Position numbers and translations under genes: made by a program. DNA of 12,417 bases from an uncultured Demequina sp. (GTDB lineage Bacteria; Actinomycetota; Actinomycetes; Actinomycetales; Demequinaceae). The stretch is taken from positions 1-12,417 of the forward strand of contig CALALQ010000330.1 of assembly GCA_937925595.1 (NCBI GenBank), written 5' to 3'. Shown piece by piece: positions 1-6,382 of the stretch; the stretch's first letter is position 1, and every line of letters begins with the position of its first letter. The notes below the pieces were generated by a model. The model did no database searches and was not told the origin of the DNA. It was given only the letters and a program-made list of their open reading frames with translations.

Positions 1-120
1 TGACCCGCGCCCCTCAAGGAGCAACCGGAGTGACACCACTCAACGGGACTTGACCAGCCGAGCCAGCGCGAAGCAGTCCGAGACCGGTGATTCGACGAAC
101 CGAAGGAAGCCGTCAGTACC
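1..120. other. Non-coding left edge
   Basis: I see no gene here. The only structure is a small inverted repeat at 28-41 (GAGTG, four-base loop, CACTC). It has no T-run beside it, so I do not call it a terminator. The stretch lies downstream of the ORF at 121-459 on the minus strand. Confidence 0.4.
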
Positions 121-459
121 TCACCTGGCCGGAAGGTTGGACGCGATAACAGGAACGTTGTAGCCATGCGCTCGCAGGTACTTCGATGCCCATGACTCAT
201 CAGCACTGGAGTTCCAAGGCCCCGTCATGACTTTCGCGATTGGTAGCCGTGAAACGCGAGCCGCTGAGTACTCGCTGATCTCGGCATCGTCGCCAGCCGC
301 AGTAAGGGTGATGATCCGCTGTTCCCCGTAACGTCCTGATCTGGACCATGAGTACCCCGGCGCTCCGACCACCACGAGTCGGCACTCGTCCTCTGAGCTG
401 AAAGCACCATGCTTCGTCGTGAGTACAGCGGCGGTCAGCGCGCGATCGATCACATCCAT
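121..459 (-). CDS. DUF2971-like C-terminal fragment, probably IS-truncated
   Basis: This 112-residue ORF resembles the C-terminal third of DUF2971 proteins, a family of unknown function that is often about 250-300 residues long. The resemblance rests on the pattern K-H-G-A-F-x-x-E-D-E-x-R-L-V near residues 16-29, then L-P-I-A-K-V-M-T-G-P near 72-81, then a helix ending L-R-A-H-G-Y and V-P-V-I-A-S-N-L-P-A-R at the very C-terminus. The frame stays open upstream of the ATG at 459 to the IS edge at 498, and no good ribosome binding site precedes that ATG. The N-terminal two thirds should lie to the right but are absent beyond the IS, where a different gene ends at 1916. I infer a 3' remnant, probably not functional. 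By eye the base composition is less GC-rich than the operon to the right. The family assignment is from memory of the pattern and is moderate. Confidence 0.5.
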   Translation of the reverse strand: MDVIDRALTAAVLTTKHGAFSSEDECRLVVVGAPGYSWSRSGRYGEQRIITLTAAGDDAEISEYSAARVSRLPIAKVMTGPWNSSADESWASKYLRAHGYNVPVIASNLPAR

Positions 460-497
460 CTGACCCGGAACGTCCGAAACCAGCCCGTGACGTATAG

Positions 498-525
498 TGA
501 AGCGCCCTGAGTCTGACGGAGACTC
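498..525 (+). repeat. IS3 terminal inverted repeat, left (orfB side)
   Basis: It starts TGAAGCGCCCTGAGT and matches the right repeat at 23 of 28 positions. It contains a perfect 6-bp stem (GAGTCT at 509-514 and AGACTC at 520-525, five-base loop) only a few bases beyond the orfB stop codon. The stem could act as a weak RNA hairpin at the end of the transposase message. Confidence 0.88.
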
Positions 526-528
526 GCG

Positions 529-1488
529 CTATTTGATTCCGACCAGCAGTTCGCGGTCGGCTTGGACAGCATAGAACGCGTTCTCGAACTCGACGGGCGG
601 GACGTCGCCGAGGTAGCCATGGAGACGTTGCGCATTGTGCCAGTGCACCCACCCGAGCGTCGCGAGCTCGAGGTCCTCGACGGTCTTCCACGGTCGTTGG
701 CGGGCAGGTCCGCGGACGAGTTCGGCCTTGTAGTAGCCGTTCACTGTCTCGGCGAGGGCGTTGTCGTAGCTGTCGCCGACAGTCCCGATCGACGGTGTGG
801 CTCCGATCTCCGCGAGGCGTTCACCGTAGCGAATCGACGTGAACTGAGCGCCCGCATCGCTGTGACACCGCAGATCGGCATGGTGGTGCCCGCGGGACCA
901 GCGGGCCATCTCGATCGCGTCGAGCACCATCTCGGTGCGCATGTGCGACGCGACCCGCCAGCCCACAATCATCCGACTGAACGCGTCGACGATGAAGCAC
1001 ACGTAAGCGACGCAGGCCCAGGTTGGCACGAACGTCAGGTCCGTCACCCAGAGCCGGTTCGGGGCGGTCGCGGTGAACTCCCGTTGCACCAGATCGGGGT
1101 GCCTTGCCGATGCCGGGTCCGGCCTGGTGGTCTTGACCCGCTTCGACCGTCGCGCGCCCTCGAGCCCCGCAACTCGCATCAGCCGCGCGGTCTGATCTCG
1201 CCCGATCATGATCCCTGCGCGGCGGGCTGCCTTCCAGAGCTTGCGGACCCCGTAGACCCGGTAGTTGGCCTCCCACAGCTGTACCAGCCGCGGGATCAGC
1301 TCCTCGTCACGCACCGCGCGAGCGGACGGGGCACGGGTCTTGGCGGCGTAGTAGCTGCTCGGAGCCACCTGCAGCAGTCTGCAGATGAGCTCGACTCCGA
1401 GCCGGCGACCGTCGACCAGGTCGTCCTTGTTCGCGTCGATGAACGCGACTACTTCCGGTAGTGGCGGTCGAGCTCCGCCCCGAAGAAG
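529..1488 (-). CDS. IS3 transposase OrfB (DDE integrase domain), made by -1 frameshift
   Basis: This is the catalytic part of the IS3 transposase, which cuts and joins IS ends through an RNase H-fold rve domain. Counting from the frame-shift region, an HTH_21-like segment (about residues 60-115) is followed by the integrase core. The triad is D150 in LWVTDLT, D211 in CHSDAGAQFTS and E247 in DNALAETVNGYYK, with 35 residues between the last two (the DD35E signature). The C-terminus has the usual WHNAQRLHGYLG segment. The frame is -1 relative to orfA. I see no ATG or GTG near the point where OrfB homology begins, so an OrfAB fusion made by programmed frameshifting is likely. The right boundary is approximate. 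The frame is open up to 1623, but that part only shadows orfA. I could not identify a clear slippery heptamer; the run at 1482-1488 is the best place to look. Confidence 0.88.
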   Translation of the reverse strand, partial: LLRGGARPPLPEVVAFIDANKDDLVDGRRLGVELICRLLQVAPSSYYAAKTRAPSARAVRDEELIPRLVQLWEANYRVYGVRKLWKAARRAGIMIGRDQTARLMRVAGLEGARRSKRVKTTRPDPASARHPDLVQREFTATAPNRLWVTDLTFVPTWACVAYVCFIVDAFSRMIVGWRVASHMRTEMVLDAIEMARWSRGHHHADLRCHSDAGAQFTSIRYGERLAEIGATPSIGTVGDSYDNALAETVNGYYKAELVRGPARQRPWKTVEDLELATLGWVHWHNAQRLHGYLGDVPPVEFENAFYAVQADRELLVGIK

Positions 1489-1793
1489 GACGCCGCCCGC
1501 TTGAGCACCTCGTTGGCCCGGCGCAGCTCCCGGTTCTCCTGCTCGAGCTCCCGGATCCGCTGCGCCTCCGCGCTGCTCACGCCCGGAGCGACGCCGTCGT
1601 CGATGTCGGCCTGCTTCACCCACATCCGCACCGACTCGACCCCGTAACCCAGCTGCGTCGCGACCCGCTGCACCGTCCCCTGCGTGACACCGAGCTCAGC
1701 GCGCAGCGTCCTCACCATCCGCACCGCAGCGGCCTTCTCCTCGTCCGAGTAGCGACGCGTCGTCGGCTTCCCATTCGCCAGTTCCTTCGGCAT
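1449..1793 (-). CDS. IS3 transposase OrfA (HTH, DNA-binding)
   Basis: OrfA is 114 residues and binds the IS ends. An N-terminal helix-turn-helix of the HTH_8/transposase type covers about residues 12-60 (RRYSDEEK ... ESVRMWVKQ). It is followed by a leucine-zipper-like helix (about 75-105, IRELEQENRELRRANEVLK) used for multimerisation with OrfAB. I chose the ATG at 1793 over the upstream in-frame start at 1832. Family OrfA proteins start shortly before the RRY(S/T)xEEK block, and a GAGG lies about 8 bases upstream. The 1832 start would also fall inside the right terminal repeat. The reading frame ends at 1449, inside orfB. Confidence 0.85.
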   Translation of the reverse strand: MPKELANGKPTTRRYSDEEKAAAVRMVRTLRAELGVTQGTVQRVATQLGYGVESVRMWVKQADIDDGVAPGVSSAEAQRIRELEQENRELRRANEVLKRAASFFGAELDRHYRK

Positions 1794-1819
1794 AACTCCA
1801 TCCTCGTTTCCAAGGTCAG

Positions 1820-1847
1820 GAGCCTCCAACAAACTCAGGGCACTTCA
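1820..1847 (-). repeat. IS3 terminal inverted repeat, right (orfA side)
   Basis: On the minus strand it reads TGAAGTGCCCTGAGT and then diverges slightly from the left repeat (5 of 28 positions differ). It lies immediately upstream of orfA, where the native transposase promoter would be expected. Confidence 0.88.
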
Positions 1848-1915
1848 CCTATCCCTCTCTTCGTGGCTTTTCTCGTCTCGTAACCATGTGCTCTTGCCGC
1901 AACCACGCGAAACGG

Positions 1916-2443
1916 TCAATCGGTGGGCCGGGCGGGTTTGCCTGCGAGCAGCCGCGCGGCCTCTGCTGCGAAAGGCGCTTCGACCTGAACCTCGTACCGG
2001 CTCGCTTGGAGGGTTTCGACGGAGTCGAAATCACGGCGCCCGCCGGTGGCGAGGTGGGTCAGGAAGTACAGCACCGCGCCCCACACCGCGCCAGAAACGA
2101 CTGAGATCGCGACGATAGCCAGCCAGCCAAAGCTTGGTGCGAACAGGCCGAACAGCAGCCCGATGAGGAGACCAAACCAGGCGCCGGCTGCCGCTCCACG
2201 CAACGCTGCTTTGGCACTTGTGAGCCGACCAAGCACCTGCTCGACGACGCGCACATCGTAACCGACAATGGCAACACGTTCGACTGCGAAACCGGCGTCA
2301 GAGAGATGGTCCACGGCTGCTTGAGCTGTGGCGTAGTCAGGGTACTCGGCGATGGCCTGCTTCCAGCGGGGTTCCGCGGTGTACTCGAAGTCCTCAGGGC
2401 TGTTGTCGGAGGACTGATTACTGGGTGTGTCAGCGGTGGTCAT
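1916..2443 (-). CDS. General stress protein 17M-like membrane protein
   Basis: This 175-residue protein resembles small actinobacterial proteins carrying the general stress protein 17M-like (YflT-type) domain. Its biochemical role is not known. A polar, disordered N-terminus (1-28) precedes the domain (about 29-75), seen as IAEYPDYATAQAAVDHLSDAGF, then VERVAIVGYDVRVVEQV and LGRLT. Two hydrophobic segments follow (about 83-102 and 106-130). The first is rich in small residues, with a glycine-zipper look (GAAAGAWFGLLIGLLFGLF). A short basic and polar loop and a soluble C-terminal tail end the protein. The start at 2443 is preceded by a strong AAGGAG. The 168-base gap after hsp20 suggests its own promoter or a weaker link to the operon. 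The IS right end lies 68 bases downstream of its stop. The family call is by pattern and fairly safe; any function in stress is inferred from the family name and the neighbours. Confidence 0.8.
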   Translation of the reverse strand: MTTADTPSNQSSDNSPEDFEYTAEPRWKQAIAEYPDYATAQAAVDHLSDAGFAVERVAIVGYDVRVVEQVLGRLTSAKAALRGAAAGAWFGLLIGLLFGLFAPSFGWLAIVAISVVSGAVWGAVLYFLTHLATGGRRDFDSVETLQASRYEVQVEAPFAAEAARLLAGKPARPTD

Positions 2444-2449
2444 AGTGAA

Positions 2450-2455
2450 CTCCTT
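2450..2455 (-). promoter_or_regulatory. Strong ribosome binding site of the stress membrane protein
   Basis: The minus strand reads AAGGAG six bases before the ATG at 2443. This fixes the start and shows the gene can be translated independently of hsp20. Confidence 0.75.
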
Positions 2456-2473
2456 TTACGCGGCGAAAGGGAT

Positions 2474-2497
2474 CGGGTCCCGACTAGTCGCGTCCCG
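2474..2497. repeat. Imperfect 24-bp inverted repeat centred on GACTAGTC
   Basis: The half-sites are CGGGTCCCGACT and AGTCGCGTCCCG, which pair with two mismatches around the perfect core GACTAGTC. It lies in the hsp20 to stress-protein gap, about 30-55 bases upstream of the stress-protein ATG. It could be an operator for that gene or the stem of a terminator for the operon. No T-run follows on the minus strand, so a regulatory site is at least as likely. It is not HAIR (CTTGAGT-N7-ACTCAAG) or CIRCE. Confidence 0.4.
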
Positions 2498-2611
2498 CCG
2501 GGTTTCGTACAGAGGGCTGCGCCCGTAGTTGCTCGTGAAGCACGGTTGATCTTCGACCGGCCCCATCCCTGCAGAGCTGCGCACTACGCCCGATCTCCAT
2601 GGCAGGGGGAT

Positions 2612-3061
2612 TCAGCCCTGATGGGTCGGTTGCTCGGCAACCTCTCCTTGCTTCTCGGCCGAGTTCTGAGACAGAACCTGGATCTTGCGCGGCTTGGCCT
2701 TCTCGCTGACCGGGATGACCAAGCTCAGCACGCCGTTGTCGTATGAGGCCGTGATGTTCGCCGAGTCGACGCCCTCACCGATGCTGAACTGCCGCAGGTA
2801 GGTACCTGCGGGGCGCTCCTGCACGAGCCATTTTGCGCCGTCGGCGCGCGCAGCCGTCCGCTGGGCACGGATGGTGAGGAGCTGACCGTCCACGTCGATG
2901 TCCACCGACCCCGGGTCCACTCCGGGCAAGTCGGCCGACAGGATGTAGCGGTCGCCGTCGCGGTAGAGGTCCACGGGCATCAGGCGGGGTCCCGGGCGCG
3001 ATTGAAGCAACCCGGCTGCCAGTCGGTCAAGCTCACTGAACGGATCGAATGTCATTGCCAT
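2612..3061 (-). CDS. Hsp20 small heat-shock protein (alpha-crystallin family)
   Basis: This is an ATP-independent holdase that binds unfolding proteins and passes them to DnaK and ClpB. It has 149 residues, a normal length for bacterial Hsp20. The alpha-crystallin domain spans about residues 28-120, from MPVDLYRDGDRYILSADLPGV to the family signature GVLSLVIP (110-117). A short N-terminal arm precedes it, and a C-terminal tail contains an I-x-V motif (IQV, 127-129) of the kind that docks into a neighbouring subunit. Two in-frame ATGs (3061 and 3055) are close together. Only a distant GGAAGGG lies upstream, so the exact start is not settled. It follows the hydrolase by 24 bases and is probably in the same transcript. 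It is the last gene of the compact operon. Confidence 0.93.
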   Translation of the reverse strand: MAMTFDPFSELDRLAAGLLQSRPGPRLMPVDLYRDGDRYILSADLPGVDPGSVDIDVDGQLLTIRAQRTAARADGAKWLVQERPAGTYLRQFSIGEGVDSANITASYDNGVLSLVIPVSEKAKPRKIQVLSQNSAEKQGEVAEQPTHQG

Positions 3062-3085
3062 GTGGAATCAGTGTCCCTTCCCCAT

Positions 3086-3964
3086 CTACTCATCAGACGA
3101 GCGTGGCTTAACGTACTGCGCCCGGCCTGATAGTGCTACCCCATCTTCGGAAACTCTTGGATGCGAGGGGGTCAGCACCGCGTCGGCGACGGCGCGGGCG
3201 AGTCGCTTGCCGATGAGGTGGTTGGTCGCCCGGACCCGACGGACTGTGACGCCCCGCATCCGCTCGACGATGCGCAGCACCGCTTCCGATCGGAACTCGT
3301 CGAGGTTGCCCATGATGACGTCGACAGGCGCCTTCACGTGAGCGAGGTCGCTGAGAGTGGTCTGTGATTCGATGGAGTGTTGCAACGACTTGATGAACGG
3401 TTCCCAGTTGCGTTCGGTGATGTCCACGGCCTTCGGGATGGGAAGGAGCCGTTGCACCAGCGCGGCGTGACGGAGGGTGAAGTCCCGGTTGGTGCGCAGG
3501 TACTCGTAGAGACGGAGGTAGAAATCCATGCGGGCGCGCTCAAACGCATCGCCGATCTCCGCCGGGGAAAGGTAGATGGGCGGGCTGACCATCACGAGCC
3601 CCGAGACCCGGCGGGGCTTGCGGGCAGCGTAGCGGGCGGCGATGAGCGCACCCATGGAGTGGCCGACGACAGTGAACGGCTCCCGCAGCCGCAGCGATGC
3701 GACGGTGCGCTCGATGGCAGCGGCATGGTCGGCGAGGGTGTAGTTTGCCCAGGCAGGGGCCGGCGACTCCCCGAATCCGAGCAAGTCGATGGCGATGCAG
3801 CGGTGCGTGCGCTCGAGCAGTGGGAGGACGTTGTGGAAGGTGACCGACGAGGAGGCGATGCCATGCAGCAGCACCACCGTTGGGCCCTCCCCGCGCTCCG
3901 CGGCGATGTGGAGGACAGGCATCCGCCGGAACAGCCGTGGTGGCCAGGCAAGATCCCCCGTCAT
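3086..3964 (-). CDS. Alpha/beta-fold hydrolase
   Basis: This 292-residue protein has the alpha/beta hydrolase fold and is probably a serine esterase or lipase-like enzyme of unknown substrate. The visible parts are the oxyanion-hole strand VVLLHGIAS (HG at 34-35), the nucleophile elbow GHSMGA with Ser103, a predicted acid Asp222 in VIMGNLDE, and His249 in ATNHLIG. The cap region (about 128-200) is helical and rich in Arg and Tyr. There is no signal peptide, so a cytoplasmic location is likely. Its ATG overlaps the stop of the flavoprotein gene (ATGA) and no good ribosome binding site precedes it, so translation probably depends on coupling. The last 20 or so residues are not conserved fold. 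Why a hydrolase lies in a chaperone operon is not evident; removal of damaged lipid or acyl groups is only a guess. Confidence 0.85.
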   Translation of the reverse strand: MTGDLAWPPRLFRRMPVLHIAAERGEGPTVVLLHGIASSSVTFHNVLPLLERTHRCIAIDLLGFGESPAPAWANYTLADHAAAIERTVASLRLREPFTVVGHSMGALIAARYAARKPRRVSGLVMVSPPIYLSPAEIGDAFERARMDFYLRLYEYLRTNRDFTLRHAALVQRLLPIPKAVDITERNWEPFIKSLQHSIESQTTLSDLAHVKAPVDVIMGNLDEFRSEAVLRIVERMRGVTVRRVRATNHLIGKRLARAVADAVLTPSHPRVSEDGVALSGRAQYVKPRSSDE

Positions 3965-5676
3965 GCGCGTACCCGGTTGTGACGGCCTCCGGAGAGGTAC
4001 TCGTGGATCTGCCTGACCACGCTGGCACCCTCACCGACCGCTGAGGTCATCCGCTTCACCGACCCGTGCCGCACGTCCCCGACCGCGAAGATACCGGGGA
4101 CGGTGGTCTCCAACGAGAATCGGGCAGATTCCGGCGAGTGGGCGCCGGCAAGCTCAGCGTCCGAGCCGGTGAGAAGGTACCCGTCGGCGTCCCGCTGCAC
4201 CCCGACAGTCAGCCCGCCGGTGGCGGGGACAGCACCGACGAACACAAACACATGCCCGACCGCAAGGTCCTGCAGCTCACCGTGCCGGGTGCGGACCGTA
4301 ACCCGCTCCAGCCGGCTGCCGCCGTCCGCGGCGACGACTTCCGATGACAGCAGCACCTCGATGCGCGGGTGACGCTGAATCTGATCCACGAGATACCGGG
4401 ACATCGCCGCCCCCAGCTCCGCCGCGCGCACCACCAGATACACGCGGGAGGAGGTGCGGGCAAGAAACAGGGCCGCCTGACCGGCGGAGTTGCCGCCCCC
4501 AACCACAGCGACCGGCGCGTCCACGCACACCCGCGCCTCGTGCGCGGTGGCGGCGTAAAAAACGTAAGAGGTCTGGAACCTGTCCAACCCGACGGCAGGA
4601 AGCGACCGGTATTTGACCCCGGTGGCCAGCACGACGACCTCCGAAGTCACCTCACGGCCGTCGTCGAACACGACACGGAACCTGTCGTCGGCCTCGACGA
4701 CCTCCTGCACGGTGGCGGGGATATCCAACGTGGCCCCGAACTTCCGCACCTGCAGGAGGCTGCGGTCGGCAAGCTCGGCGCCGGAGACTCCCGCGGGAAA
4801 CCCGAGGTAGTTCTCGATTTTCGCTGACGCGCCCGCCTGCCCGCCGGTGGCCACCGAATCGCACAGGTACACCGACAGCCCGTCCGACGCGGCGTACACC
4901 GCGGTCGCCAGGCCTGCGGGTCCTGCCCCGACTACGACGACATCGCAGGTCGTGGGCGGCGCCGGGGGTCGCATTCCGAGTTCCGCAGCCAGCCGTGCCG
5001 GGGTGGCGGCGAGGACGGTGCGGGAGCCGCCGAGGATGACTAGCGGGAAGTCGGCTACCGTGGCGCCCAGCTGGCGGACCAGCCGCTCCGCTTTCTCGTC
5101 CTCGTCCAAGTCCACCAGCCGGTGGGGCAGCCGATTGCGGGCGATGAAGTCCAGCACGTCACGGGTTTGTGGGGAGAAGCAGGACCCCACCACCCGCAGT
5201 CCGGCGCCGGCACCAATGGCGAGGGAGCGTCTGATGAGATAGGCCCGCAGGATGATCTCTCCCAGAAGCGGGTCGGACAGGACGATGGCTTCCAGTTCGT
5301 CCACCGGGATCTCCGCCACCTCGGCGTCGTCGACGGCCGAGACGAACACGAACGACGGCTGCCCCTCCAACAGCCCCACATCCCCGACAAACCGTCCCCG
5401 TCCGTGCACGCCCACCGCCATCGGCTCCTCCGCGTGGCGCGGGTCGGCTGCTGGTTCGGTATCCGCGGTCAGCAGGTGCCCGTCCAGCACGACGTACAGC
5501 GACGCGGGGTGCTCCCCGGGTCGGATGAGCACCTCACCCTCGGTGAGCCGCCGACGCTGCCCGCGTTCAAGCAGCGCCTCCACCTGCTCATCGGACAGGC
5601 GAGGAAACGCGCCGATGGTGTCGGGGGTTTCGGCCTGTGCGAGGTGGGTGTCACCGGGGGCGAAGGTGTCGCTCAT
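3961..5676 (-). CDS. Cyclic-nucleotide-binding-like / thioredoxin-reductase-like fusion without CxxC
   Basis: This 571-residue, three-part flavoprotein starts with a cNMP-binding-like domain (about 25-150). Next is a thioredoxin/glutaredoxin-like segment (about 158-235: VVGSCFSPQTRDVLDFIARN, then FPLVILGG). The rest is a thioredoxin-reductase-like module (243-565) with FAD motif GAGPAG (250-255), NAD(P)H motif GGGNSAG (393-399) and second FAD motif AVGDVRHGSVKR (531-542). In true TrxB a CAxC pair lies just before the NAD(P)H motif. Here that place reads FYAATAHEA (373-381), with no cysteines. The phosphate-binding cassette of the first domain (GDVGLLEGQPS) lacks the usual arginine, so cAMP binding is doubtful. 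The frame is open to 5976, but the first 100 residues shadow the zinc-finger gene. I chose the ATG at 5676 because it overlaps that gene's stop in an ATGA and begins the family-like sequence. Electron transfer from NAD(P)H is likely; the acceptor is unknown. Confidence 0.88.
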   Translation of the reverse strand: MSDTFAPGDTHLAQAETPDTIGAFPRLSDEQVEALLERGQRRRLTEGEVLIRPGEHPASLYVVLDGHLLTADTEPAADPRHAEEPMAVGVHGRGRFVGDVGLLEGQPSFVFVSAVDDAEVAEIPVDELEAIVLSDPLLGEIILRAYLIRRSLAIGAGAGLRVVGSCFSPQTRDVLDFIARNRLPHRLVDLDEDEKAERLVRQLGATVADFPLVILGGSRTVLAATPARLAAELGMRPPAPPTTCDVVVVGAGPAGLATAVYAASDGLSVYLCDSVATGGQAGASAKIENYLGFPAGVSGAELADRSLLQVRKFGATLDIPATVQEVVEADDRFRVVFDDGREVTSEVVVLATGVKYRSLPAVGLDRFQTSYVFYAATAHEARVCVDAPVAVVGGGNSAGQAALFLARTSSRVYLVVRAAELGAAMSRYLVDQIQRHPRIEVLLSSEVVAADGGSRLERVTVRTRHGELQDLAVGHVFVFVGAVPATGGLTVGVQRDADGYLLTGSDAELAGAHSPESARFSLETTVPGIFAVGDVRHGSVKRMTSAVGEGASVVRQIHEYLSGGRHNRVRA

Positions 5677-5933
5677 AGGTACGCTTCGTCCAGATAGCAC
5701 CAGCTCCAGTTCTCGCCCAGTTCCAGGGAGCGCACGATGGGGTGCCCCTCCGTGAACGCGTGCGCGCGGGCGTGGCGCATCGGGGACGAGTCGCAGCAGC
5801 CGACCTTCCCGCAGGTCCGGCACATTCGCAGGTGAAGCCAGGGCGTGCCGGCGGCTACGCAGTCCTCGCACGCGCCGGGGGTGCGGGGTCGGACGGGACG
5901 GATGAGGGGAACGTGCGGGTCGACGTACCTCAT
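5673..5933 (-). CDS. UBP-type zinc-finger protein
   Basis: This 86-residue protein is almost entirely a UBP-type zinc finger, the fold that in eukaryotic deubiquitinases and HDAC6 binds the free C-terminus of ubiquitin. Candidate metal ligands are C22, C25, C38, C41, C46 or C47, H54, H58 and H64. They occur in the family order CxxC ... CxxC ... C ... H ... H ... H, with the aromatic segment ENWSWCYLDE at 74-83. Bacteria mostly lack ubiquitin, so the ligand here is unknown; a free protein C-terminus or a redox partner is possible. Both ends overlap neighbours by ATGA, linking it to the thioredoxin upstream and the flavoprotein downstream. No strong ribosome binding site is visible, which supports translational coupling. 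The family call is firm and the function is open. Confidence 0.88.
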   Translation of the reverse strand: MRYVDPHVPLIRPVRPRTPGACEDCVAAGTPWLHLRMCRTCGKVGCCDSSPMRHARAHAFTEGHPIVRSLELGENWSWCYLDEAYL

Positions 5934-6382
5934 GAGGCCGCACCTGAGGATGCGGACTGCCTGTCGAGGGTTTCATCGACCCACCGCAGCAGCACGTCGG
6001 GGGGCGCCGCGCCGGCCTGGCGGGCAGCGACCTTACCGTCCTTGAGGATGAGGAGGGTCGGCACCGCCTGAACGGAGAACTTCCGCGCCGTCTCCGGTGC
6101 GGCGTCCACGTCCACTTTCACGAGCTTGAGCTTTCCTGCCCGTTCGATGGCGACCTTCTCCAGTGCAGGGCTCACCCGCCGGCACGGTCCGCACCAGCTC
6201 GCCCACAGATCAACGAGCACCACCTGCGGCGCCTGCTCGGCGACCTCCGCGAAGTCCCCGTCGCCGGCGTCCACGATCCACGGGACGGTGGTCTTGCACA
6301 CGCCGCACCGCGGGTACCCGGACGCCGACGTGGGGACACGGTTCTTCTTGCCACAGTTCGGACACGAGATGATGACGCTCAT
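5930..6382 (-). CDS. trxC: Thioredoxin with N-terminal zinc ribbon (Trx2/TrxC type)
   Basis: This cytoplasmic protein-disulfide reductase has 150 residues. An N-terminal zinc ribbon has ligands C7, C10, C26 and C29 (CPNC ... CGVC) and is followed by a thioredoxin fold. The active site WCGPC is at 63-67 in [19 protein letters not shown], and the cis-proline is P108 in AVPTLLIL. This architecture matches E. coli Trx2, which is linked to oxidative and heat stress. The start at 6382 is preceded by GAGGAG five bases away, and its ATG overlaps the clpB stop. The natural reductant would be a thioredoxin reductase, but the TrxB-like protein two genes downstream lacks its own CxxC, so a housekeeping TrxB may serve. 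The symbol follows the E. coli name by architecture and is not proof of orthology. Confidence 0.92.
   Translation of the reverse strand: MSVIISCPNCGKKNRVPTSASGYPRCGVCKTTVPWIVDAGDGDFAEVAEQAPQVVLVDLWASWCGPCRRVSPALEKVAIERAGKLKLVKVDVDAAPETARKFSVQAVPTLLILKDGKVAARQAGAAPPDVLLRWVDETLDRQSASSGAAS

Larger units (their letters stand above)
498..1847 (-). mobile_element. IS3-family insertion sequence, 1350 bp, apparently complete
   Basis: The element is bounded by imperfect 28-bp terminal inverted repeats, 23 of 28 positions identical, both starting TGAAG. It carries orfA and orfB in the order and -1 frame relation expected of IS3 elements. The length is normal for the family (about 1.2-1.5 kb). Neither reading frame shows an internal stop, and the DDE catalytic residues are all present, so it may still be active. 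The bases flanking it (TAG at 495-497, CCT at 1848-1850) do not form the short target duplication usual for IS3 elements. Including one further matching G/C pair (497 and 1848) does not produce a duplication either. Confidence 0.92.

Noticed and set aside
28..41. Short hairpin GAGTG/CACTC as a terminator
   Set aside because: The stem is only 5 bp, there is no T-run on either side, and the position about 80 bases after the ORF stop is unconvincing.
562..1461. 299-residue plus-strand ORF opposite orfB
   Set aside because: It has no recognisable motif and is an antisense shadow of the IS3 OrfB frame, which carries the full DDE signature.
1489..1623. Extension of orfB to its open-frame start at 1623
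   Set aside because: The added residues are low-complexity Gly/Arg/Ala and lie wholly over orfA; IS3 OrfB is normally made by -1 frameshift from orfA.
5677..5976. N-terminal extension of 100 residues on the flavoprotein frame
   Set aside because: It overlaps the UBP zinc-finger and thioredoxin genes in another frame, is rich in Arg, Pro and His without domain features, and the ATG at 5676 forms an ATGA with the preceding stop.
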